Shown here piece by piece: positions 7,754-15,822 of a DNA stretch of 64,000 nucleotides. This stretch comes from Roseiarcus sp036513315. GTDB taxonomy: Bacteria; Pseudomonadota; Alphaproteobacteria; Rhizobiales; Beijerinckiaceae. The notes under the pieces were generated by a model that did no database searches, was not told the DNA's origin, and worked only from the letters and a program-made list of their open reading frames with translations. The stretch is taken from positions 1-64,000 of the forward strand of contig DATBZF010000080.1 in the NCBI GenBank assembly GCA_036513315.1. Reading direction: 5' to 3'. Numbering within the stretch: the first letter of the stretch is position 1; the number at the start of each line of letters is the position of its first letter. The translations under genes and the position numbers were made by a program.

Positions 7754-10120
7754 ATGAGCGCGACCGGCATTGGCGCCTCTGTAAAGCGCAGCGAAGACAT
7801 CCGTTTCATCACCGGCAAAGGCCATTACGTCGACGACATCAACCGTCCGGGCCAGGCGCATGCCTATTTCCTGCGCTCGCCGCACGCCCACGCCACTCTC
7901 AACGGGATCGACCTTTCGGCGGCGCGCAAGGCGCCCGGGGTCATCGCCGTGTTTACGGGCGAGGACCTTGTGGAAGATAAGGTCGGCCCGCTTGTTTGCG
8001 GTTGGATGATCCATTCGAAAGACGGTTCGCCGATGAAGGGGGTCGTGCACCCCGAACTCGCACAGGGCCGCGTGCGCTATGTTGGCGACGCCGTCGCCGT
8101 CGTCATCGCCGAAACCACCGCGCAGGCTGAGGACGCGGCCGAGAAGATCGTCGTCGATTATGGCGTGCTTCCCGCCGTGACCGATACGGCGAAGGCGATG
8201 GACGCCGGCGCTTCCCAGTTGCATGAGGCCGCGCCCAACAATTCCGTCTACAACTGGCATATCGGCGACAAGACGACGACCGACGCGGCCTTCGCCGCGG
8301 CCAGGCATGTCGCCAAGCTTGACCTCGTCAATAATCGCCTGATCCCCAATGCGATGGAGCCGCGCGCCGCGGTCGGCGAGTATGATTCGGGAACGGATGC
8401 GCTCACGCTTCATACGACGAGCCAGAACCCGCATCTGGCTCGGCTCGTTCTTTCCGCCTTCGTCGGCATTGCGCCGGAGCACAAGCTTCGCGTGATCGCG
8501 CCCGATGTCGGCGGCGGGTTCGGCTCGAAAATTTTCATCTACGCCGAGGAAACGGTGTGTGTCTGGGCGGCCAAAAAACTCGGCCGGCCGGTGAAATGGA
8601 CGGCCGAGCGCACCGAATCCTTCCTCACCGACGCGCATGGCCGCGATCACGTCACCCATGCGGAATTGGCGATGGACGCAAACGGCAAGATTCTCGGCAT
8701 GCGCGTCCATACGATCGCCAATGTCGGCGCCTATTTGTCATTGCTGGGGAGCGCTGTCCCGACGTGGCTCTACGGGCCGCTCTTGTCCGGCCAATATGCG
8801 ATTCCGGCGATCTATTGCGAGGTCGACGCGGTCTATACCAATACCGCGCCGGTTGACGCCTATCGCGGCGCCGGCCGCCCGGAGGCGACTTTCGTCGTCG
8901 AGCGCATTGTAGAGATCGCGGCGCGGCAATTGGGGCGCGACCCCGCCGAATTCCGCCGCGCCAATTTCGTCACGTCATTCCCGCACCAGACGCCTGTCGT
9001 CTTCGCTTATGACGCGGGCGACTATGGCGCGACGCTGGACAAGGCTTTGGCGCTTGCCGATTACAAGGGAATCGGCGCGCGCAAGGCGGCCTCCGCCGCC
9101 AAAGGCAAGCTGCGCGGGATCGGCTTTTCCGCCTATATCGAGGCTTGCGGCCTTGCTCCGTCGGCTATTGTGGGCTCAATCGGCGGCGGTGTGGGTCAAT
9201 GGGAATCGGCGGAAGTGCGCGTCAACCCGACCGGCTCGGTCGAGGTTCTGACCGGCTCGCACAGCCATGGCCAGGGCCACCAGACGACGTTCGCCCAACT
9301 CGTGTCGGAGCGCCTCGGCATCCCCTTCGAGAATGTCTCGATCGTCCACGGCGACACCGACAAGGTGCAATTTGGCATGGGCACCTATGGCTCGCGCTCC
9401 GGCGCCGTCGGCATGTCCGCCGTTTCCAAAGCGCTCGACAAGGTCGTCGCCAAGGCCAAGAAAGTCGCCGGCCATGTGCTGGAGGCGGCGGAAGGAGACA
9501 TCGAATTTGCGGATGGCAAATTCACGGTCAAGGGTACCGACAGGACCATTGATTTCGGCTCTGTCGCAATGAACGCTTATACCGCACATAAATTCAACGG
9601 ACAGGAATTGGAGCCCGGTCTGAAGGAGACCGCGTTTTGGGATCCGACCAATTTCACCTTCCCGGCCGGCGTGCATATCTGCGAACTCGAGATCGATCCA
9701 GACACCGGCGTGACCACCATCGACCGCTGGACGGCGGTCGATGACTTCGGCGTGCTCATCAATCCGATGATCGTCGAGGGCCAGGTTCATGGCGGCGTCG
9801 CCCAGGGCATCGGCCAGGCGTTGATGGAAGGCGCCGTCTACAATGGCGATGGCCAGCTCCTCACCGCGAGCTACATGGACTATTGCATGCCGCGCGCCGA
9901 CGATCTTCCCTCGTTCCAAATCGGCATGACGGAAACGCGCTGCCCTTCCAATCCGCTCGGCATCAAAGGCTGCGGCGAGGCAGGCGCGATCGCCTCGCCA
10001 CCCGCCGTCATCAACGCCATCACCGATGCGGTTGGTCACGAAAATGTGGCGATGCCGGCGACGACACAGGTCGTCTGGCGCGCCGCCCAGACGGCGGCGC
10101 GCAAGCACGCCGCGGAATGA
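7754..10120 (+). CDS. coxL: Form II aerobic CO dehydrogenase-like Mo-hydroxylase large subunit
   Basis: I chose the ATG at 7754 (MSATGIGASVKRSED), with a CAGGGAGA site just upstream. This gives 788 residues, normal for the xanthine oxidase/CoxL family. Molybdopterin-binding motifs are visible: PDVGGGFGSK, the GQGHQTTF loop and GIKGCGEAGAIASP with the conserved catalytic Glu. The signature at residues 369-375 reads AYRGAGR. True CO-oxidising form I enzymes have AYxCSFR with the Cu-ligand cysteine, so this is a form II protein lacking that Cys. Form II enzymes are often annotated coxL, but their substrate (CO, an aldehyde, a purine or another heterocycle) is unproven. It acts in the cytoplasm with CoxS and CoxM. 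Confidence 0.93.
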   Translation: MSATGIGASVKRSEDIRFITGKGHYVDDINRPGQAHAYFLRSPHAHATLNGIDLSAARKAPGVIAVFTGEDLVEDKVGPLVCGWMIHSKDGSPMKGVVHPELAQGRVRYVGDAVAVVIAETTAQAEDAAEKIVVDYGVLPAVTDTAKAMDAGASQLHEAAPNNSVYNWHIGDKTTTDAAFAAARHVAKLDLVNNRLIPNAMEPRAAVGEYDSGTDALTLHTTSQNPHLARLVLSAFVGIAPEHKLRVIAPDVGGGFGSKIFIYAEETVCVWAAKKLGRPVKWTAERTESFLTDAHGRDHVTHAELAMDANGKILGMRVHTIANVGAYLSLLGSAVPTWLYGPLLSGQYAIPAIYCEVDAVYTNTAPVDAYRGAGRPEATFVVERIVEIAARQLGRDPAEFRRANFVTSFPHQTPVVFAYDAGDYGATLDKALALADYKGIGARKAASAAKGKLRGIGFSAYIEACGLAPSAIVGSIGGGVGQWESAEVRVNPTGSVEVLTGSHSHGQGHQTTFAQLVSERLGIPFENVSIVHGDTDKVQFGMGTYGSRSGAVGMSAVSKALDKVVAKAKKVAGHVLEAAEGDIEFADGKFTVKGTDRTIDFGSVAMNAYTAHKFNGQELEPGLKETAFWDPTNFTFPAGVHICELEIDPDTGVTTIDRWTAVDDFGVLINPMIVEGQVHGGVAQGIGQALMEGAVYNGDGQLLTASYMDYCMPRADDLPSFQIGMTETRCPSNPLGIKGCGEAGAIASPPAVINAITDAVGHENVAMPATTQVVWRAAQTAARKHAAE

Positions 10121-10171
10121 TCGCCGCCGCTCCCGTCCGGTGAGCGGCGCCCCAATTCATAGGAGAATTCC

Positions 10172-10963
10172 ATGTATGCTTTCACCTATCACCAACCCAC
10201 CAATGTCGCGGCGGCGGTGGCGCTATTGGGCGACGACGCCAAACTGCTGGCCGGCGGACAGACGCTGCTGCCGACCATGAAGCAGAGGCTCGCCGCGCCG
10301 GCCTCGCTCGTCGATCTCGGCAAGATCGGTGAGCTGTCGAGCGTCAGCCGGCAGGGGGACGAGATCGTCATCGGCGCGATGACGCCGCACGCCGATGTCG
10401 CGGCCAGCGCCGCCGTCCATCAGGCCATTCCGGCGCTTGCCGCGCTCGCCGGGATGATCGGCGATCCGGCGGTGCGCAGCCGCGGCACGATCGGCGGTTC
10501 GCTCGCCAACAATGATCCGGCCGCCGATTATCCGGCGGCGGCGCTGGCTTTGGGCGCGACGATCGTCACCAACAAGCGCGAAATCGCCGCCGAGGCTTTC
10601 TTCAAGGGCCTGTTCGAGACGGCGCTCGGCGACGGCGAGATTATCGTCAAGGTCCGTTTCCCGATCCCTGAAAAGGCGGCTTACGAGAAGTTCCGCAATC
10701 CGGCTTCGCGCTTCGCGCTGGTTGGCGTCTTCGTCGCCAAGACGAAAGGCGGCGTGCGTGTCGCGGTGACGGGCGCGGGTTCGAGCGGCGTGTTCCGCGT
10801 CAAGGCTTTGGAGGCGGCGCTCGACGCCAATTTCACCGCCGCCGCGCTGAAGGGCGCGACGGTTCCGGCGACGGGCCTGAATTCGGATCTCCATGCCGAC
10901 GCCGCCTACCGCGCGCATCTGATCGTCGTTCTCGCCCGGCGGGCGGTCGCGGCGGCAGGGTGA
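10172..10963 (+). CDS. coxM: Mo-hydroxylase medium FAD-binding subunit (CoxM)
   Basis: A 263-residue flavoprotein subunit of the CoxM family. The FAD-binding motifs are LLAGGQTLLP (about residues 28-37) and RSRGTIGGSLANNDPAADYP (about 106-125). The C-terminal domain is FASRFALVG-like and ends in the usual Ala-rich helix. It receives electrons from the two [2Fe-2S] clusters of CoxS and passes them to the respiratory chain or another acceptor. A TAGGAGAA ribosome site precedes the ATG. The gene order S-L-M differs from M-S-L in the Oligotropha form I operon and is the order common for form II clusters. Confidence 0.93.
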   Translation: MYAFTYHQPTNVAAAVALLGDDAKLLAGGQTLLPTMKQRLAAPASLVDLGKIGELSSVSRQGDEIVIGAMTPHADVAASAAVHQAIPALAALAGMIGDPAVRSRGTIGGSLANNDPAADYPAAALALGATIVTNKREIAAEAFFKGLFETALGDGEIIVKVRFPIPEKAAYEKFRNPASRFALVGVFVAKTKGGVRVAVTGAGSSGVFRVKALEAALDANFTAAALKGATVPATGLNSDLHADAAYRAHLIVVLARRAVAAAG

Positions 10964-11010
10964 CCGAAGTCAAAAGGGGCTGACGAAGGCTTTGCATTCG
11001 CCTAGAGAGA

Positions 11011-11033
11011 GGGGCGCCTCGGCCCCCTTCTTT
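11011..11033 (+). terminator. Weak hairpin between coxM and coxD
   Basis: A 5 bp GC stem (11011-11015 with 11022-11026, 6-base loop) is followed by CTTCTTT. It could reduce read-through from the structural genes coxGSLM into the maturation genes that follow. The stem is short, so this is tentative. Confidence 0.3.
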
Positions 11034-11057
11034 CGAGCCTCAAGGAACAGCCAACGC

Positions 11058-12005
11058 ATGCCGGATGTCGACCGGGCGGCTAAAGCCGTCCCCAATCCCG
11101 CCTCGATCGACGAGACGCTCGCGCTGCTCGGCGGCGCCTCTTATATTGCCGAACGCGCGCTCGCCACCGTTCTCTTTCTCAGCCTGCGCCTCGGCCGACC
11201 TTTGTTCCTCGAAGGCGAGGCGGGCGTCGGCAAGACCGAAATCGCCAAAGTTCTCGCCGCCAGCCTTGGGCGCCGGCTGATCCGCTTGCAATGCTATGAA
11301 GGGCTCGATGTCGCCGCCGCGGTCTACGAATGGAACTACGCTGCGCAGATGATGGCGATCCGCCTCGCCGAGGCGGCCGGCGAGCATGACAAGGACCGTA
11401 TCGAACATGACGTGTTCTCGCAGCGCTATCTCATCAAGCGTCCGTTGCTGCAGGCGCTGGAGCCGTCGGCTGGCGGGCCGCCGGTGCTGCTGATCGACGA
11501 GATCGATCGCGCCGACGAGGCGTTCGAGGCGTTCCTGCTGGAGATTCTCTCCGACTTCCAGGTGACGATCCCCGAGATCGGCGTCATTGCGGCCGAGCAG
11601 CCGCCGATCGTGGTGATCACCTCCAACCGCACCCGCGAAATTCACGACGCGCTGAAGCGCCGCTGCCTCTATCATTGGGTCGGCTATCCCGACGCGGCGC
11701 GCGAAATCGCGATCGTGCGCGCCAAGGCGCCGCACGCGCCCGCCCACCTCACCGCCGAACTCGTCGCCTTCGTCCAGGCGATCCGCAAACAGGATCTGTT
11801 CAAGGCGCCCGGCGTCGCCGAGACGCTCGACTGGGCGAGCGCGCTCACCGAACTCGACGCTGTCGCGCTCGATCCGGCAATTGTCTCCGACACGCTCGGG
11901 GTGCTGTTGAAATACCAGGACGATATAGGCAAGATCCAGGGCGCCAAGGCGGGCGAACTGATCGATCAGGCGCGCAGTGAAATGAAACTGGCGCAGATGA
12001 AATAG
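11058..12005 (+). CDS. coxD: CoxD-like MoxR-type AAA+ ATPase
   Basis: I chose the ATG at 11058 (MPDVDRAAKAV), preceded by CAAGGAAC, giving 315 residues. The longer frame starts with TTG and adds an unlikely Pro/Arg-rich stretch. AAA+ motifs are Walker A GEAGVGKT (53-60), Walker B LLIDEIDRAD and sensor 1 TSNRTREIHDALKRRC. In Oligotropha, CoxD is an ATPase chaperone needed to insert S and Cu into the Mo site of CODH. Here, with a form II CoxL, it more likely helps sulfuration or another maturation step. It works with the VWA protein CoxE encoded 654 bases downstream. Confidence 0.92.
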   Translation: MPDVDRAAKAVPNPASIDETLALLGGASYIAERALATVLFLSLRLGRPLFLEGEAGVGKTEIAKVLAASLGRRLIRLQCYEGLDVAAAVYEWNYAAQMMAIRLAEAAGEHDKDRIEHDVFSQRYLIKRPLLQALEPSAGGPPVLLIDEIDRADEAFEAFLLEILSDFQVTIPEIGVIAAEQPPIVVITSNRTREIHDALKRRCLYHWVGYPDAAREIAIVRAKAPHAPAHLTAELVAFVQAIRKQDLFKAPGVAETLDWASALTELDAVALDPAIVSDTLGVLLKYQDDIGKIQGAKAGELIDQARSEMKLAQMK

Positions 12006-12019
12006 GCGGCGGCGCGTGC

Positions 12020-12240
12020 TAAAAAGTTGCAGAATCGGAGATGTAATTAGGTTGTGCACGACCCTTCGACGTCATGGCCGGGCTGTCCCGGCCATCCCAA
12101 GGCGAATGCGGAGCATTCGTCCGCACGTGGCGCTGCTGTGAGCAACTTTTGAAGTTGGTGACGGCTTCTGGGCGTGGATGCCCGGCACAAGGCCGGGCAT
12201 GACGTGCTGGGTTGCAAAAGGCGGAGTGCTGCAGGCAAAC
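12020..12240 (+). repeat. Family A dispersed intergenic element, copy 1
   Basis: Apart from an extra 20-odd-base module at 12101-12123 it aligns along nearly its whole length with 28371-28560 (shared modules: GGAGATGTAAT, CGACGTC.TGGCCGGGC, GCAACTTTTGAAGTTGGTGA, GGCGTGGATGCCCGGCACAA, GTTGCAAAAGGCGGAG). It contains several short palindromes. It fills the 303-base gap between coxD and the next gene. No transposase is associated. Confidence 0.85.
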
Positions 12241-12308
12241 CCGGACTACTGGCCTCGCCGTGCGCTGACACGTCGGCGCCGTCGCGATGCAAGGGGAAAC
12301 ATCAAGCC

Positions 12309-12644
12309 ATGAGAACGAAAAGCTTCATCGCCCTGGCGGGCGCGCTTCTGACTTTTTCGAGCGCGGCCCACGCCGATTGCTACGATGTTTTCGGCTGCAC
12401 CGAGCGGGACCGTTTCCAATTCGAGCCGCTCGCCAACGGCCCGAATTGCGATTTTCTCTATACGATGCGCAACCGCATCTACCAGCAGCACCAATATTGT
12501 TTCAAGACTGCGCGCGCGATCGCAACGCTCGGCAATGACAATTGCCGCATCACTGATATGAATCAGGTACCGCTCAGCGCCGTCGAGCGCGCCAATGCGG
12601 CGACCATCTTGCAGGTCGAGCACGCCAAGGGCTGCCCGGAATAG
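12309..12644 (+). CDS. Small secreted Cys-rich protein, YARHG-like
   Basis: A 111-residue protein. The start is taken at the ATG at 12309 (MRTKSFIALAG), because the open frame upstream lies in repeat sequence. Residues 1-22 form a signal peptide (cleavage after AHA), so the protein is periplasmic. The mature part has six Cys (CYDVFGC, CDFLY, YCFKT, NDNC, KGC), suggesting disulfides. The central segment MRNRIYQQHQYCF resembles the YARHG motif (RNEIYARHGY.F). The function is unknown. It sits between coxD and coxE, where no Oligotropha cox gene is found, so a link to the hydroxylase is only positional. Confidence 0.7.
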   Translation: MRTKSFIALAGALLTFSSAAHADCYDVFGCTERDRFQFEPLANGPNCDFLYTMRNRIYQQHQYCFKTARAIATLGNDNCRITDMNQVPLSAVERANAATILQVEHAKGCPE

Positions 12645-12659
12645 AAGCGCGAGAAACAT

Positions 12660-13907
12660 TTGATCGCCAATCCCGCCAGCGAAGACGAACCGATCGCGGC
12701 GCCGCCGCGCGGCTCTGGCCGGCTCGCCGAGAACATCCTGTATTTCGCGCGCGCGCTGCGCGAGGCGGGCCTGCCGGTCGGTCCCGGCAGCGTGCTCGAC
12801 GCGCTCAAAGCGGTCGTGGCGGCGGGGATCGGCGACCGCGCCGATTTCTACGCGACGCTGCACGCGATCTTCGTCAGGAAGCACGAACATACGATCCTGT
12901 TCGACCAGGCGTTCCGCATTTTCTGGCGGCGCAAGGGCTTTCTGGAAAAGCTGATCGCGATGATGTCGCCGCAAGCCAATCCGACCAAGCAGAAAGACCA
13001 GAAGGCCGAGGCGGGCGCCAATCGCGTCGCCGACGCTTTGTTCAAGAACCCGGCAGACCAACAAAAGGCGGCGCCCTCGCTCGATCTCGATGCGCGCTTC
13101 ACCATGTCGGCGGCGGAAGTTTTGCAGACGAAGGATTTTGCGCAAATGACCGCCGCGGAAATCGCGCGCGCGAGGGAATTGATCGCGCGCCTCACGCTGC
13201 CGCGCGATCTCACGCCGACGCGGCGCCATTTCGCCAGCGCGCATGGACGCAAGGTCGACCCGCGCCGTTCGTTTCGCCGCACGTTGCGCAATGGCGGCGC
13301 CATTATCGATCTGGCGTTTCGCGCCCCCGCTTTGCGCCATCCGCCGATCGTCGCGCTTTGCGACATATCAGGATCGATGAGCGATTACACCAGGGTGTTC
13401 CTGCACTTCCTGCATGCGCTGGGCGAGCAGCGGCGGGTGACGACTTTCCTGTTCGGCACGCGCCTCACCAATGTCACGCGCGCGCTCAGGGCGCGCGATG
13501 TCGATGAAGCGCTGGAGCTCTGCTCCGGCCAGGTGAAGGACTGGGCGGGCGGCACGCGAATCGCCTCCTCGCTGCATCGCTTCAACCGGGAATGGTCGCG
13601 CCGCGTGCTGGGGCAGGGCGCCGTCGTCCTCCTGTTCACCGACGGGCTGGAACGCGACGGCGCCGAGAACTTAGCGCGGGAGATGGAGCTTTTGCGCAAA
13701 TCATGCCGCCGGCTGATCTGGGTCAATCCGCTGCTGCGCTTTGGCGCGTTCCAGGCCAAGGCGCTCGGCATCCGCGCGATGCTTCCCTTCGTCGACGAAT
13801 TCCGGCCGATCCATAATCTGGCGAGCATGGCGGATCTGTGCAGGGCGCTGGACGGCGCCGGCGGCGCCGAGGCGGATCCCAAGGATTGGCTGCGGCGGTC
13901 GGCGTGA
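12660..13907 (+). CDS. coxE: CoxE-like von Willebrand factor A domain protein
   Basis: A 415-residue protein. The start is a TTG at 12660 (TTG ATC GCC), 15 bases after the previous stop; no ATG fits better. The N-terminal half is helical. The C-terminal VWA domain begins near residue 225 and has a metal-ion-dependent adhesion site DISGSMS (Asp235), with a later T (GGTRI) and D (LFTDGLERDG) completing the site. CoxE binds CoxD and recruits it to the apo-hydroxylase during maturation. The pairing of MoxR ATPase and VWA protein is a general chaperone theme, seen again here as MoxR/DUF58 at 22.9-25.2 kb. Confidence 0.92.
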   Translation: MIANPASEDEPIAAPPRGSGRLAENILYFARALREAGLPVGPGSVLDALKAVVAAGIGDRADFYATLHAIFVRKHEHTILFDQAFRIFWRRKGFLEKLIAMMSPQANPTKQKDQKAEAGANRVADALFKNPADQQKAAPSLDLDARFTMSAAEVLQTKDFAQMTAAEIARARELIARLTLPRDLTPTRRHFASAHGRKVDPRRSFRRTLRNGGAIIDLAFRAPALRHPPIVALCDISGSMSDYTRVFLHFLHALGEQRRVTTFLFGTRLTNVTRALRARDVDEALELCSGQVKDWAGGTRIASSLHRFNREWSRRVLGQGAVVLLFTDGLERDGAENLAREMELLRKSCRRLIWVNPLLRFGAFQAKALGIRAMLPFVDEFRPIHNLASMADLCRALDGAGGAEADPKDWLRRSA

Positions 13908-13935
13908 GGGGGGAGTGCGGGCGTACTTTCAGCGT

Positions 13936-14052
13936 CGCGCCGCCCCTCATCCGTCATGCTGCGCATGACACCTTCTCCCCGCTGCGCGGGGCGAAGGGGC
14001 GCGCGTTCCCCTCGCCGCGCAGCGGGGAGAAGGTGGCGCGAAGCGCCGGGCT
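13936..14052. repeat. Family B REP-like palindrome
   Basis: Contains perfect 19-base arms (13971-13989 and 14015-14033, core CCTTCTCCCCGC) and the leading module CCGCCCCTCATCCG. Related copies lie at 28265-28350, 29708-29760 and 30025-30048. The CCCCTCATCCG...CCTTCTCCCC pattern is, to my knowledge, widespread in rhizobial genomes. It lies between coxE and the CDGSH gene and could fold in the transcript. Confidence 0.8.
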
Positions 14053-14106
14053 TGCGCGGCGGCGCGAACATCGCCATCTTCAGTTTGAGTTGTCGGAGGA
14101 AGGGCC

Positions 14107-14763
14107 ATGAGCGAACATGCGATCGAGCAAGTCGCCGGCAAATGGGCGACGATCAGTTTCGATGGGCAGCGGTGCATCCACGCGCGGCGCTGTGTGATTT
14201 CCGAGCCCAAGGTTTTCAAAGCGAATGTCGAGGGGCCGTGGATCGACCCTGACGCCGCCTCGGCGGAGGAGTTGATTTTCGTCGCGCTGAACTGTCCCTC
14301 GGGGGCCATCCAGGTGACGCGCCATGACGGCGGCGCGCCGGAGCCGATTCCCGCCGTCAATACCATCGCCGTTCGTGAGAACGGCCCGCTGGCGGTCAGC
14401 GCGGAGATCGAAATAGCCGGCAAGGCGATCGGCACGCGCGCCACGCTCTGCCGCTGCGGCGCCTCCGCCAACAAACCTTATTGCGACGGCGCGCATGCCG
14501 GCGCCGGCTTTGTCGCGTCCGGCGAGCCGGCGACCAAGCCGAGCGAAATGCTCGCCGAGCGCGGCGGCGTCCTGAAAATCACGCCCTACGCCAATGGCCC
14601 GTTGGGGATCAGCGGCAGCGTCGAAATCCTGTCCGGCACCGGCCGTACGATCGACCGGGCGCAGGCGACCGCGCTTTGCCGTTGCGGCGCATCCAAGAAC
14701 AAGCCTTATTGCGACGGCACGCATAAGGCGATCGGCTTCGTTGCGCCGGCGACGGCGTCGTAA
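14107..14763 (+). CDS. Iron-sulfur protein with Fer4_19 and two CDGSH domains
   Basis: A 218-residue cytoplasmic protein with no signal peptide. Three cluster modules are visible. The N-terminal ferredoxin-like segment (CIHARRC ... LNCPSGAI, about residues 23-64) matches Fer4_19. Two CDGSH-type [2Fe-2S] motifs follow: CRCGASANKPYCDGAH (115-130) and CRCGASKNKPYCDGTH (191-206). Each has the 3-Cys-1-His ligand set. It may transfer electrons or clusters. Its place in the cox maturation block suggests a role in building or re-oxidising the hydroxylase, which is inference. An AGGAAGG ribosome site precedes the ATG. Confidence 0.88.
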   Translation: MSEHAIEQVAGKWATISFDGQRCIHARRCVISEPKVFKANVEGPWIDPDAASAEELIFVALNCPSGAIQVTRHDGGAPEPIPAVNTIAVRENGPLAVSAEIEIAGKAIGTRATLCRCGASANKPYCDGAHAGAGFVASGEPATKPSEMLAERGGVLKITPYANGPLGISGSVEILSGTGRTIDRAQATALCRCGASKNKPYCDGTHKAIGFVAPATAS

Positions 14764-14794
14764 TCGAGGGCGGTCAAGAGGACAGAGCGAAAAG

Positions 14795-15118
14795 ATGCTG
14801 AGCACCGAAGATGACATTCTGGTCGCCGCGCAGGACTGGCGCGAGGCGGGGCGCGACGTCGCGGTCGCCACCGTCGTCGAGACCTGGGGCTCGGCGCCGC
14901 GTCCTGTCGGTTCGCATCTGGTGATCGACGGCGACGGCAATTTCCTGGGCTCGGTCTCGGGCGGCTGCGTCGAAGGCGCGGTCGTGACCGAGGCGCTCGA
15001 CGTCATCGCCGTGGGCGCGCCCAGAATGCTCGAATTCGGCGTCGCCGACGAGACCGCCTGGCGCGTCGGCCTTTCCTGCGGCGGGCGCATCAAAGTCTAT
15101 GTCGAGAGACTCGACTGA
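14795..15118 (+). CDS. XdhC/CoxI family protein, N-terminal half
   Basis: A 107-residue protein starting at the ATG at 14795 with AAGAGGACAG upstream. It corresponds to the XdhC_CoxI N-terminal domain: WREAGRDVAVATVVETWGSAPRPVGSHL and the Cys motif SVSGGCVEGAVV, then LSCGGRIKVYVE. XdhC/CoxF/CoxI proteins bind the molybdenum cofactor, protect it and help its sulfuration before insertion into the apo-enzyme. Here the two XdhC domains are encoded by separate genes whose stop and start share one base (TGATG). Confidence 0.88.
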   Translation: MLSTEDDILVAAQDWREAGRDVAVATVVETWGSAPRPVGSHLVIDGDGNFLGSVSGGCVEGAVVTEALDVIAVGAPRMLEFGVADETAWRVGLSCGGRIKVYVERLD

Positions 15119-15822
15119 TGCGGCTCGATCTTCTCAAGGGCATGAACGAGGAGCGCCTGAACCGGCGCGCTGTGGTCCTCGTCACCGAGATCGGCGGCGG
15201 CGAACAGCGCCTCGTCAAAGCCGACGCAGTCGGCGCCGATCCGCTCGCCGAGGCCCTGGAAGCCGCGCTGCGTTCCGGCAAAAGCGGCCTGATCGAACAT
15301 GCGGGCTTGCACTATTTTCTGACCGTGCAGGTTCCTTCCGTGCGCCTCGTGATGATCGGCGCGGTGCATATCAGCCAGGCGCTGACGCCGATCGCCAAAA
15401 TCGCCGGCCTCGATGTCACGATCATCGACCCGCGCACCGCCTTCGCGACGCCGGAGCGGTTTCCCGACACGCCGCTCATCGCCGAATGGCCGGATGCGGC
15501 GCTGGATCGCGCGCCGCTCGATCGCTATACGGCGATCGCCTTGCTCACCCACGATCCCAAAATCGACGATCTCGCGCTGGTCCGCGCCTTGAACGCCGAA
15601 TGTTTCTACATCGGCGCGCTCGGCTCGCGCAAAACCCACGCCAAGCGGCTCGAGCGGATGCGCGCGCAGGGCTTTGGCGAGGCCGCGCTTGCGCGCATAC
15701 ACGCGCCGATCGGCCTCGACATCGGCGCCGTCAGCCCGGCCGAAATCGCCGTCTCGATCATCGGCGAGATCGTCGCCGCCTTGCGCAAGAAGCCTATGCG
15801 CGCAGAGGGACAAGCGGCTTGA
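15118..15822 (+). CDS. XdhC family protein, Rossmann C-terminal half
   Basis: A 234-residue protein. After an N-terminal region with VVLVTEIGGGEQRLV, the XdhC_C Rossmann domain begins VRLVMIGAVHISQALTPIA. It continues with DVTIIDPRTAFATPERFP, LTHDPKIDDLAL and YIGALGSRKTHAKRLERM and ends with GLDIGAVSPAEIAVSIIGEI. The glycine-rich nucleotide loop reads GAVHIS rather than the common GxGHVA/S. Together with the 107-residue partner upstream it should form the cofactor-handling chaperone of the hydroxylase. It overlaps both neighbours by a few bases. Confidence 0.88.
   Translation: MRLDLLKGMNEERLNRRAVVLVTEIGGGEQRLVKADAVGADPLAEALEAALRSGKSGLIEHAGLHYFLTVQVPSVRLVMIGAVHISQALTPIAKIAGLDVTIIDPRTAFATPERFPDTPLIAEWPDAALDRAPLDRYTAIALLTHDPKIDDLALVRALNAECFYIGALGSRKTHAKRLERMRAQGFGEAALARIHAPIGLDIGAVSPAEIAVSIIGEIVAALRKKPMRAEGQAA

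Noticed and set aside
15099..15818. N-terminal extension of the molybdopterin-binding protein
   Set aside because: It lies out of frame over the XdhC gene and has shadow composition. The TTG at 15819 has a ribosome site and fits the domain start.
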